Shown here piece by piece: positions 11,223 through 22,093 of a DNA stretch of 64,000 nucleotides (its first letter is position 1; every line of letters begins with the position of its first letter). The translations under genes were made by a program, and so were the position numbers. Source of the DNA: Acer yangbiense (taxonomy: Eukaryota > Streptophyta > Magnoliopsida > Sapindales > Sapindaceae); NCBI GenBank assembly GCA_008009225.1, contig CM017765.1:8060001-8124000 (forward strand). Direction: 5' to 3'. The notes beneath the pieces were generated by a model. It ran no database searches and was not told where the DNA came from. It saw nothing but the letters and a program-made list of their open reading frames with translations.

Positions 11223-11777
11223 TGCACTTATAGAATTTGGCCACCCTATGGGTTGTGCTTGATTCAATTTTCTTCTTCTTCTCAATTCATAGAAAGAATT
11301 AATTTTTATTCTATTAAAAAACATAAAAGAGTGAATAGATTATTCTTTGATGGTACACAAATTGCTTGTTCATCAATAAGCTTGTGTGTACAACATCGAT
11401 TTAGGTTCACGCGAGTTTCGATCATTAGATTGAGAACTCAAAAGTGACCGGAATAATCTTAGTCTTCTTTTGATTGTTTTTGTGACTAACAAAGAAAAGA
11501 AAAGTTTGTTTGTCCATTCTCAGGTTTGCAATTCAAAGGAAAAGGGAGACCACGCTCCTAGGTGATTCACGTTCGTGCTAGGATTGAAAATCTTGCGGAT
11601 TACCATCGACGTAAGTCAATCGGATCACGCAACAAAAGGTATTCAACTTTTGTTACTTTATATATGGTTAATTAATCTAAAGGGTTAAGGTTCATAAAAA
11701 GGAAAAATTTTAAAACATACTAAATCTATTTTTAGTCTCGCTTCTGCTGCGTGTACTACGGTATTTTTCCCTACAAT

Positions 11778-11790
11778 TGGTATCAAAGCC
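11778..11790 (+). promoter_or_regulatory. tRNA-Met primer binding site of A1
   Basis: TGGTATCAAAGCC begins 2 bp after the LTR. It matches the initiator tRNA-Met complement with one mismatch (A for G at the ninth base); A3 has the exact TGGTATCAGAGCC. Confidence 0.85.
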
Positions 11791-12192
11791 CAGGTTGAAC
11801 CCTTTTAATTAATTAACGTATATATATGTGAATCGATTTCTTTTTATTGTGATTATGCATGTTTAGAAAGAGATGACACTCTAGGTATTCGCATATATAA
11901 TTACTTGTGGATGTATGGATTTATATATGTTTTATGTGGATTGTTGTTGCTCGATTTTGGTCCTAGATTTTCAATGTAATTATTGTTTCGGAGTTGTAAC
12001 AAGAAGGGTGGTCTATCATCGCCATAATTCCTTCTTGGTAGTTGCTAGGTTTTATTTTTTTATTTATTTTAAGTGCAGTTTTTACTGCAGTTTTTTTTAT
12101 TTATTATGTGCAGTTTTTTGTTTGTAAATATACCGCAGTGATTAAAAAAAAAAAAAATACTGCAGTATTTTATTTGTTTAAATACTGCTGTA

Positions 12193-12438
12193 ATGTATTC
12201 GGGTATTGAAGATTCGAAGACACGAAGAAAAACGAAGCAACCGGAACCGAGAACGAGCACCGTGCACACCCTAGGAGTGGATTGGGCTGCGCATGGCAAG
12301 CCCAAATTCTGGTGGGCTGCGCACGGCAGCCTTGTGTTGCCTTGTGGGCTGCGCAAGGCAGCCCCTTTGTGGGGTTGTGGGCTGTGCACGCCCATGGGAG
12401 GAGGCCGAGGGATGAGCGTATGGTTGATGGCCACCTGA
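12193..12438 (+). other. Leader upstream ORF of A1 (81 codons)
   Basis: An ATG-initiated ORF in the roughly 1.4 kb leader between PBS and gag. It spans the tandem hairpins, so its protein has repeated W/G-AAHG-like segments, and it ends RGMSVWLMAT. A2 has a matching ORF (46879-47094) with the same ending. In A3 the frame shifts before the end. It could be a regulatory uORF or only a by-product of the hairpin repeats. Confidence 0.3.
12284..12397 (+). repeat. Tandem hairpin repeats in A1 leader
   Basis: Four units about 30-33 bp apart. Each is of the form GGGCTGC-GCAC-GGCAGCCC, with arms that are inverted repeats; the fourth is degenerate. The GC-rich block stands out in an AT-rich leader. 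The same block is in A2 (46940-47060) and A3 (57951-58062). Confidence 0.75.
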
Positions 12439-13151
12439 AGATCTTGTATTCCTGACAATTGTAATTTACTTGCTTTTCTAGGATGGGCCAAAATTGTTGC
12501 TATTTAATTTTTGCTTAAATATTACAATATTTGTTATTGTATGATAACATGACATATAGAATAGGAGTGCCACTCATATATCTCTTTTGGTATGAACATG
12601 CATTGAATGATTTAGGTATCTAAATTGGCATCTAGATAACTTGGTAAATCATTCTATGGGATTTAATCACACGCCTTAAATAATTGAGTGGGAGAAGGTG
12701 TTTTTGTAACACCTATGGCCTCCAAGGTTAGTTGAGCTTTATTATTTATTGGTAATCCCCCCAAGGGGCGTCCATGAATGGAATTTAGCAACATACTTCC
12801 TTACAAGGATAGACTACGAGATCTACTCCCCAAGGAGGGATTTTCGTGAGAGAAAATTGAGGGTCGATATCTTGGTAACACACTAAATGTAATTTTATTG
12901 ATATCCTCCCAAGAGTTCTTGTCAGTAAAATTGCAAGGCTAAAATTGAAAACGCTGGTTGTTATGTTAACAATTAGGTGGGACCTAGTCTAACTAGTAAA
13001 TGGTGCGAACTCCCAAAGGAGCGTAACATTTACGGGTGTTGGATCACCGTTGAATTTTTATGATTGAGTTATTTATTTAATTCAAGATAAATATTTAAAG
13101 TGCTTTATCATGATTATTTACTTATATAAGTTTTGTTTTTATTCAGAAATC

Positions 13152-13820
13152 ATGACCCCATCATTTATGAACATCCTGAAAGATAACACTTTAACTGGAG
13201 ATAATTATGTCACATGGAAAAGAAAAATTGGGTTGTTGCTGCAAAGTGAAAAACATAAGTTTGTTCTAACTACTCTTAAATCACCTGCTCCTAATAATGA
13301 ATCTAGCATAATGTATAGAGATGAGTATGAGCAGTGGAAGACTTCAGATGATATGGCCAAATGTTATATTATGGCCACTATCTCTGACGTGTTGCAACAG
13401 CAGCATGAAGGAATGGAGTCCGCTGCTGATATAATGATGTCTCTAGAGGAGATGTTTGCTATGAAGTCCAGGACGACTAAGAGAGAGGCAGTGACTGCTT
13501 TTATGAATCTTAGAATGAAACCTGGACAGGCTATGAAAGATCACATGATGAAAGTCATAGCACATCTCAACATTGCTGAACTGCATGGTGCTGAGATAGA
13601 TGGTGAGACAAAAATTGATATGGTTGTCAATTCATTGTCAAATTCCTTTGATCAGTTCAAATTGGACTACACTTTGAACAAAAAGGAATACACCTTACAA
13701 GGCCTGATGCAAGATGTTCAAAGTGCTGAAAAGATCCTTGTGAAAGGCAAGGGTCAAGAGATTCATATGGTTGGTAAAGTTGCTACTGTTAAGACCCGTC
13801 AGAAGGTCAAGAAACAATAG
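13152..13820 (+). CDS. gag: Gag of A1, ending at a TAG before the zinc knuckle
   Basis: The protein from ATG 13152 (MTPSFMNILKDN...) is a copia Gag of the UBN2/Retrotran_gag type, with the TWKRKIG segment near residue 30 and a helical core rich in Met and Gln. It should form the virus-like particle shell in the cytoplasm. The frame ends at a TAG (13818-13820) in the context CAA-TAG-AAG. Beyond it the same frame stays open through a CCHC knuckle CFLCGEKGHWKRNC (about 13883-13924) and into protease. A3 has the same TAG and A2 reads CAG there, so the TAG is either an inherited nonsense mutation or a readthrough site. Confidence 0.8.
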   Translation: MTPSFMNILKDNTLTGDNYVTWKRKIGLLLQSEKHKFVLTTLKSPAPNNESSIMYRDEYEQWKTSDDMAKCYIMATISDVLQQQHEGMESAADIMMSLEEMFAMKSRTTKREAVTAFMNLRMKPGQAMKDHMMKVIAHLNIAELHGAEIDGETKIDMVVNSLSNSFDQFKLDYTLNKKEYTLQGLMQDVQSAEKILVKGKGQEIHMVGKVATVKTRQKVKKQ

Positions 13821-16800
13821 AAGAAAAAGCAATTTGGGCCTACCAAGAAGGAGACCAAGAAAGTAACCAAGATCAAAGGGAAATGCTTCCTTTGTGGTGA
13901 AAAGGGACATTGGAAAAGAAATTGCCCAAAGTCCCAGAATAAGAAGGAAGAAGGTAATGTTAATTATCTTGAAACATGTTTTCTGGCAGATACTAATGAT
14001 TCTTGGATCATAGACTCTGGAGCCACTAATCATATTTGTTATTCCTTGCAGGGGTTCCAAGAAAGGAGAAGGCTGAGTAAGAATGAAATCAATTTGCGCT
14101 TGGGCAACGGAACGTTAGTGTCTGCAAGTGCAGTGGGAGATATTAGAGTTTATTTGGATTCTAGAAGGCATTTAGATTTAATAGATGTTTATTATGTACC
14201 TCAATTCAAGAGGAATTTAATTTCAGTTTCTTGTTTGAATGAATTTGGATATTCGGTTACTTTTAATAAAGTTTTTATTATTAGTAAGAATGACAAAATT
14301 ATTTGCCAAGGTACATTGGAAAACGGTCTATACTTTTTGCATAGTAATATCTCTCACTCGTTAGACACATAATTAACGGAACCTAATCATAAAAGAGTAA
14401 AATTATCAATAGATGAAACCTACCTATGGCATTTACGCCTATGTCATATTAACCTTAATAGGATTAAAAGATTGGTAAGTGACGGACCTTTAAGTGACTT
14501 AAAGGTTGATGATCTACCAACTTGTGAATCTTGTTTGGAAGGTAAAATGACCAAAAGGTCGTTCTCTGCCAAAGGTGCAAGAGCCACTGAATGTTTAGGA
14601 TTGATACACATTGATGTATGTGGACCTATGAGCATTCAAGCTAGAGGTGGATATGAGTACTTCATCACCTTCACAGATGATTACTCGAGATTTGGCTATG
14701 TGTATCTCATGCGACATAAGTCGGATGCTTTTGACATGTTCAAAGCATTCAAAGCTGAAGTAGAAAATCAGCTTGAGAAACACATAAAAATCTTGAGATC
14801 TGATCGTGGTGGAGAATATCTATCTGGTGAGTTTCAGCAATATCTTATTGATAATGGGATAGTTTTTCAGTTTTCTGCACCAGGAACACCTCAACAAAAT
14901 GGGGTGGCAGAAAGGAGAAATAGAACTCTTTTGGATATGGTTAGGTCTATGTTGAGTTATTCAACACTTCCTATTTCTTTTTGGGGATATGCTTTACAAA
15001 CTATTATATACATTCTAAACTATGTACCGTCTAAATCTGTTCCTAAAACACCGCATGAGTTGTGGACTGGGCTCAAGCCTAGTTTACAACACTTAAGGAT
15101 ATTTGGTTGTCCTGCGCATGTGTTAAAAGGAAAGACAGATAAGATGGAGTCCCGTTCAGAAACGTGTATATTTGTAGGGTATCCAAAAGAAACTAAAGGA
15201 TATTATTTTATAGTCCTTCAGATCTTAAAGTATTTGTTTCAACAAATGCTAAATTTCTGGAAAATGACTATATGAATGATTTTGTACATAGAAGTAGAAT
15301 TGTCCTGAATGAGATGTTAGGAGATACAATTCCACGAGAGGTTACACAACCTAACCCAATTGTAAGTTCCGATCCAACACAAGATCGACAACCTACCATT
15401 CCTCGTCGTAGTGGGAGGGTTAGAACACAACCCAAAAGATACATCGATCTGGGAGAATCAATGGAGAATCTCTCGGACGACGATGATCCCTACACGTATA
15501 AGGAAGCAATGGAGGATGTTGATAGTCGCCATTGGCAAAAGGCAATGCAATCTGAGATTGAATCTATGTTCGATAACAAAGTCTGGTCCCTTGTAGACTT
15601 GCCTAAAGGGATAAAACCCATTGGGTGCAAGTGGGTATACAAGAGGAAAAGAGGTATGGATGGAAATGTGGAAACCTTTAAAGCTAGATTGGTAGCTAAA
15701 GGGTATACACAGAAAGAAGGTATCGATTACGAGGAAACCTTCTCTCCTGTGGCCATGCTTAAATCCATTAGGATACTCTTGTCCATTGCAGCATCTTTAG
15801 ATCTAGAGATTTGGCAAATGGACGTCAAGACAGCTTTCTTTAATGGAAGTCTTGACAAAAGCATCTACATGATGCAACCGGAAGGATTCATTGAAAAGGG
15901 CCAAATGGAAAAGGTATGCAAGTTGCAGAAATCCATATATGGATTAAAGCAAGCATCCAAATCCTGGAACATAAGGTTTGATCAAGCTGTCAAAGGTTTT
16001 GGATTTATTCAGAATCCTGACGAACCTTGTGTATACAAAAGGATTAAAGGCGACAAGTTGGTTTTCCTGATTCTTTATGTTGATGATATACTACTCATTG
16101 GAAATGATGTAGGTGTATTGACATCAGTAAAAGAATGGTTAGCAAAATAATTTGATATGAAGGACTTATGAGAAGCAAGTTTTATTCTAGGTATCCAAGT
16201 AATAAGGGATAGAAAGAATAGAACGATTGCATTATCCCAAGCTTCATACATAGTCAAGATTTTGTCTAGGTTTTCCATGCAGGATTCCAAGAAAGGTATG
16301 TTACCTTTCAGACATGGAATCAAGCTTTCTAAGGAACAAGTTCCTAAGAATGAGCATGAAGAGCAATTCATGAGTAGAGTTCCATATGCCTCGGCAGTTG
16401 GAAGTCTCATGTATGCAATGCTCTGTACTAGACCAGATATTTGTTTTGCTGTTGGCATAGTTAGCAGGTTTCAATTGAAACCTGGTCCTGATCACTGGAC
16501 GGCAGTCAAGCATATTTTCAAGTATCTCAAGAGAATATGCTTGTATACTCTGGAGGGGATTTGATTCCTGTTGGGTATACAGATTCTAATTTCCAATCAA
16601 ATTCTGACTCTAAAAAATCCACATCGGGGGCTGTGTTTACTATTGAAGGAGGAGCAGTCATATGGAGGAGTATCAAGCAATCTTGTATTGCTGATTCCAC
16701 CATGGAAGCTGAGTATGTTGCTGCATGCGAGGCTGCCAAAGAGGCTGTTTGGCTCCGCCAATTCTTGATTGACTTGGAAGTGGTTCCTAGTGCGAATAAG

Positions 16801-17052
16801 CAGATCACTATCTACTGTGACAACAGTGGAGCAGTGGCTAATTCGAAAGAACCAAGAAGTCACAAGAGAGGAAAACACATTGAAAGAAAGTATCATCTTT
16901 TAAAGGAGATTGTTCAAAGAGGTGACGTGACGATTACCAAAATCGCGTCAGCAGAAAATCTAGCAGATCCCTTCACAAAGGCTCTACCTCAGAAGAGTTT
17001 CGATGGGCATCTAGAGAACATGGGCTTGAGAGATATGACACATTTGCTGTAG
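13821..17052 (+). pseudogene. pol: Pol of A1 (zinc knuckle-PR-IN-RT-RH), disrupted
   Basis: Continues in the gag frame: zinc knuckle, aspartic protease with DSGATNH near 14013, the pre-integrase HLRL-H segment near 14430, integrase core (FTDDYSRFGY, ILRSDRGGEYLSGEF and NGVAERRNRTLLDM near 14670-14940), reverse transcriptase (KWVYKRKRG near 15630, LYVDDILLIGND near 16076) and RNase H (DSTMEAEYVAA near 16690), ending at 17052. Breaks by comparison with A2: a GAA-to-TAA stop at about 14370, a small deletion with frameshift near 15207, stops at about 16148 and 16170 and a short deletion near 16535. It is therefore not functional as one polyprotein. Confidence 0.9.
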
Positions 17053-17055
17053 CGC

Positions 17056-17066
17056 AAGTGGGAGAT
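17056..17066 (+). promoter_or_regulatory. Polypurine tract of A1
   Basis: AAGTGGGAGAT abuts the 3' LTR start TGTTAGG. The identical tract precedes the A2 3' LTR. Confidence 0.85.
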
Positions 17067-19330
17067 TGTTAGGATTATGCTCAATAGCAAGAGTGTAATA
17101 TTGTAATTAACAATCTTTTTCATATTAATAAAGTGATTTCTGGTTTAACAAATCTTATAGCATTTATAGTTTAATATTATAATTGTCAAAGTAAATAATC
17201 ATAAAGTCTAAAGACTATGAGAAAAAAAGAATTGTTCGTACATCTGGATATGTATGTGGTAGACACAATTCTTTAGTTAGTCTTGAATATTGTTCACAAC
17301 TTAAGTTAAAGGTTGGGCACCTTTATCTTGATAAAGTTGTAGAATTCTTTTGCTAGCATTTGAGTGGGATCAAATGAGATATGATGAGTCTAAAATCATC
17401 GGAGTGTCTTCGAGCAAAAGAATCTAGTGCACTGGGTGCATTGAACTGGATCACGCTGAAATACTTTATCTAGAACCGTCAATAGATAATAGTCTTTTCA
17501 TTATAAGGACAATCAGAGAGTCTATCTTAATCCTGGATAAATGATGGACTTATGGTTGCAAGTGGTATCATTTGAGTTATCAATGAGTACGATTATATCG
17601 CATAGTCTATCCTCGATAGTTTGGTGATATTCATTTGTTAATCGATAGAGGACTTCATTTATAGATATGGACATCGTGGCTCCATTTATTAAATGTGAGT
17701 ATAATATCATCATATGGATGTTTTGAGGTAATTGGATATTAAATCTCAACGTTGAGTTTTCGATAGTGTCTATTGAAAACATGGCTTCTGGACAAGTCAA
17801 AATATCCAAGTTCAAAACGTGGTCATATGAGTAAATATGGTAGCTTGGAGAGTTATAGGCGGTCTATGAACTCTTGGCGATTACTGATATTAATCACGAG
17901 GATACACTATCTCCAACTTGATTGTCTAGGGTATGAATGAGGAACATCTTCCTTTTTTATCTTTATTTAAGAGTTCAATTTTAGCTCTTTAGGGGAATGA
18001 GTTAAAATTAATGGATCGGACCTAAGTGAATCATTTGTTGATTGTGATTAGGTTATGTCTATTAAAGCTTAAATTTAGATAGCCCGCCAAGATCCCCAAT
18101 CCACACGGACTTGCATGGATCACTTGATATATTCTACCAGACCAATTTAAGGGTCCATCTAGAATTGCATTTAATATATTAAGAATATAATTTGCACATT
18201 ATTTATGTAATGGGCTGCTCAATTATATTTATATATTAATGAATGGCATGTGGGCTTGTTTCTTTTAGTAAGAATGGGTCTGGTTCACATGTGGGCTTTT
18301 TATTTAAAGTCCAATGGATTAAATGAAATGAGAAAATAATATAAGGCCCTATTTTGGACAAGTGGGGCGGCAAGGGTTAATATATTAGCCTATATATTAT
18401 TTTGTTTCATTGTTTAATTACATAAGAATTAATTAATTAATTGTTTAATTAAGAAACAAATCTTTTCTGATTAGAAATATGATTCCTAGAGTTATACTAT
18501 TGGTAGTAGTATACTAAAATTAAAAGACTTGTTTGATAAAAAAATAAATAATTAATTTTATTTATTTAATCAAATAAAAAGTCTTTTTATTTAGTCAAAT
18601 AATAGAATAAAATATCTATGAGTTGGATTAGGGTTTGAAGTCTAAAACTAGATGGAAATTATGGTGCAACACAAACCCTTTTTGGCTTGTGATTTGCGGC
18701 AACCCTAGTCCCTTTTAGAGAAGGATTTTCGGCAACCCTAAAAGAGAAGAGGAAGCAAATTAGGCCACCTATATATTTGCACTTATAGAATTCGGCCACC
18801 CTATGGGTTGTGCTTGATTCAATTTTCTTCTTCTTCTCAATTCATAGAAAGAATTAATTTTTATTCTATTAAAAAACATAAAAGAGTGAATAGATTATTC
18901 TTTGATGGTACACTAATTGCTTGTTCATCAATAAGCTTGTGTGTACAACATCGATTTAGGTTCACGCGAGTTTCGATCATTAGATTGAGAACTCAAAAGT
19001 GACCGGAATAATCTTAGTCTTCTTTTGATTGTTTTTGTGACTAACAAAGAAAAGAAAAGTTTGTTTGTCTATTCTCAGGTTTGCAATTCAAAGGAAAAGG
19101 GAGACCACGCTCCTAGGTGATTCACGTTCGTGCTAGGATTGAAGATCTTGCGGATTACCATCGACATAAGTCAATTGGATCACGCAACAAAAGGTATTCA
19201 ACTTTTGTTACTTTATATATGGTTAATTAATCTAAAGGGTTAAGGTTCATAAAAAGGAAAAATTTTAAAACATACTAAATCTATTTTTAGTCTCGCTTCC
19301 GCTGCGTGTACTACGGTATTTTTCCCTACA
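17067..19330 (+). repeat. 3' LTR of A1
   Basis: 2,264 bp, TGTTAGG... to ...CCCTACA, nearly identical to the 5' LTR. The antisense frame seen in other copies is shortened here (17522-17815) by a small deletion near 17535. Confidence 0.93.
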
Positions 19331-19657
19331 TATATAGGTTGGAAGTGTTTAGGGCAAGAATGGGCATGAAAATACATCAATGTCCTTATAAGTCGGCCAG
19401 CTCGCGGGGTCAGAACCCTTGCCTCATGGGTTTGTGCTCGTCAGCGGAAGCCGCGGTGCATTTTGGTGCTTTTCCCGTGAGTTCCATACCTTCTGGCTCA
19501 CGGGAAATTCCCATTGGTATAAAGCCGTGAAGAATCCGTAGGTTTGGACGTTCTGGTTCGCTGGAAAGAAGGCGCGAAGGCAAGCTTGCAAGCTTGAATG
19601 GCCATGGAGTTTGGAGGATTTGTTGGAGTTGAGAACCTTTGCATGGGAGGCCTAAAG
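19331..19657. other. Spacer between A1 and a reverse solo LTR
   Basis: This is the continuation of the pre-A1 sequence (TSD TATAT at 19331-19335). It is GC-richer than its surroundings. It holds a 10-bp inverted repeat TTCCCGTGAG / CTCACGGGAA at about 19466-19507. No gene is recognised. Confidence 0.5.
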
Positions 19658-21916
19658 TGTAGGGAAAAATACCGTAGTACACGCAGCGGAAGCGAGACTA
19701 AAAATAGATTTAGTATGTTTTAAAATTTTTCCTTTTTATGAACCTTAACCCTTTAATTAATTAAACATACATATAATCAACAAAAGAAGAATACCTTTTG
19801 TCGCGTAATCCGATTGACTTACGTCGATGGTAATCCGCAAGATCTTCAATCCTAGCATGAACGTGAATCACCTAGGAGCGTGGTCTCCCTTTTTCTTTGA
19901 ATTGCAAACCTGAGAATGGACAAACAAACTTTTCTTTTTCTTTTGTTAGTCACAAAACAATCAAAAGAAGACTAAGATTATTCCGGTCACTTTTGAGTTC
20001 TCAATCTAATGATCGAAACTCGCGTGAACCTAAATCAATGTTGTACACACAAGCTTATTGATGAACAAGCAATTAGTGTACCATCAAAGAATAATCTATT
20101 CACTCTTTTATGTTTTAGTAGAATAAATATAATACTTTCTATGAATTGAGAAGAAGAAGAAAATTGTATCAAGAACAACTTTATGTGGCCGAATTCTATA
20201 AGTGTAAATATATAGGTGGCCGAATTTGCTTCCTCTTGTCTTTTAGGGTTGCCGAAAATCCTTCTCTAATTTACACTAGGGTGGCCGCAAATCACACACC
20301 TAAAAAGGTTTGTGTTGCACCCTAATTTCCATCAAAGTTTAGACTTTAAACCCTAATCCAACTCATAGATATTTTATTCTTTTATTGACTAAATAAAAAG
20401 ACTTCTTATTTGATTAAATAAATAAAATTAATTATTTATTTTCTTATCAAACAAGTCTTTTACTTTTAGTATACTACTACCAATAGTATAACTCTAGGAA
20501 ATATATTTCCTGATCAGAAAAAGATTTGTTTCTTAATTAATAAATAAATTAATTCTTATTTAATTAAAACAATGAAACAAAATAATATATTAGGTTAATT
20601 TTTACACCTTGCCGCCCCACTCATATAAATGGGCCATATATTATTTTCTTATTTCATTGAATCCATTGGACTTTAAATAAAAAGCCCACATGTGAACCAG
20701 ACCCATTCTTACTAAAAGAAACAAGCCGACATGTCTTTCATTAATATATTAATATAATTGAGCAGCCCATTAAATAAATAATGTGCAAATTATATTCTTA
20801 ATATATATTAAATGCAATTCTAAATGGACCCATAATTGGTCCGGTAGAATATATCAAGTGATCCATGCAAGTCCGTGTGGATTGGGGATCTTGGCGGACT
20901 ATCTAAATTTAAGCTTCAATAGACATAACCTAATCACAATCAACAAATGATTCACTTAGGTCCGATCCATTAATTTTAACTCATTCCACTAAAGAGCTAA
21001 AATTGAACTCTTAAATAAAGATAGAATAAGAAGATGTTCCTTATTCATACCCTAGACAATCATGTTGGAGATAGTGTATCCTCATGATTAATATCAGTAA
21101 TCACCAAGAGTTCATAGACCGCCTATAACTCTCCAAGTTACCATATTTACTCATATGACCACGTTTTGAACTTGGATATTTTGACTTGTCCAGAAGCCAT
21201 GTTTTCAATAGACACTATCGAAAACTCAATGTTGAGATTTAATATCCAATTACCTCAAAAACATCCATATGATGATATTATACTCTCAGTTAATAAATGG
21301 AGCCACGATGTCCATATCTATAAATGAAGTCCTCTATCGATTAACAAATGAATATCACCAAACTATCGAGGATAGACTATGCGATATAATCGTACTCATT
21401 GATAACTCAAATGATACCACTTGCAACCATAAGTCCATCATTTATCTCAGGATTAAGATAGACTCTCCGATTGTCCTGATAATGAAAAGACTTTTATCTA
21501 CTGACGGTTATAGATAAAGTATTTCATTGTGATCCAGTTCAATGCACCCAGTGCACTAGATTCTTTTGCTCGAAGACACTCCGATGATTTTAGACTCATC
21601 ATATCTCATTTGATCCCACTCAAATGCTAGCAAAAGAATTCTACAACTTTAACAAGATAAAGGTGCCCAACCTTTAACTTAAGTTGTGAACAATATTCAA
21701 GACTAACTAAGGAATTGTGTCTACCACATACATATCCAGATGTACGAACAATTCTTCTTTTCTTATAGTCTTTAGACCTTATGATTATTTACTTTGACAA
21801 TTATAATATTAAACTATAAATGCTATAAGATTTGTTAAACCAGAAATCACTTTATTAATATGAAAAAGATTGTTAATTACAACATTACACTCTTGCTATT
21901 GAGCATAATCCTAAAA
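19658..21916 (-). mobile_element. Solo LTR of family A, reverse orientation
   Basis: About 2,259 bp that match the A1 LTR in reverse complement from TGTAGGG to the inverse of the LTR start. It is more diverged than the A1 pair. The terminal CA on the right reads AA and no clean TSD is visible, so the right end may be slightly eroded. No internal sequence accompanies it, so it is a solo LTR left by LTR-LTR recombination. A frameshifted version of the antisense ORF lies at 21269-21517. Confidence 0.85.
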
Positions 21917-22093
21917 AGTTGGTCCATCGTGACCGGAAGGAGATGGGGAGTCGATCTGGGCAGATATCGATGGAAAACTCACCAGAAAACGGTCGAAAAT
22001 AGCCAAAGAAGATTTGGGTCATCGCCGGGTCAAAACCAGGTTTTTGGGTCATCGGGTCAGGTTGATCGCGCCCGGTTGCAGCTTGAAGACGAT
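21917..22093. other. Short unassigned spacer
   Basis: 177 bp, moderately GC-rich, with repeated GGGTCATCG motifs near 22015-22050. No gene is recognised. Confidence 0.4.

Larger units (their letters stand above)
9502..11775 (+). repeat. 5' LTR of A1
   Basis: TGTTAAGATT... to ...TTTCCCTACA, 2,274 bp, followed after 2 bp by the PBS. The LTR has no polyprotein coding sequence but holds a conserved antisense reading frame (9901-10251). A TATA-like TATATA lies at 11215-11220. Confidence 0.93.
9502..19330 (+). mobile_element. A1: full-length Tork-like copia element
   Basis: The element is 9,829 bp with two LTRs of 2,274 and 2,264 bp, a tRNA-Met PBS, gag, a complete but broken pol in copia order (protease, integrase, reverse transcriptase, RNase H) and a PPT. 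A perfect 5-bp TSD TATAT lies at 9497-9501 and 19331-19335. The LTRs differ at roughly one site per hundred by eye, so insertion is fairly recent. Tork lineage (Angela/Ikeros-like) is judged from the RT/RNase H wording such as YASAVGSLMYAMLCTRPDIC; the sublineage is uncertain. At least five lesions in the polyprotein make it non-autonomous. Confidence 0.93.

Noticed and set aside
11253..11447. 64-codon plus-strand ORF near the end of family A LTRs (also 18808-19002)
   Set aside because: Short, in the transcribed LTR part, and altered in A2 and A3; no support for translation.
19658..21916. 5' LTR of a further complete family A element on the minus strand
   Set aside because: No PBS or internal sequence follows on either side, so a solo LTR is the simpler reading.
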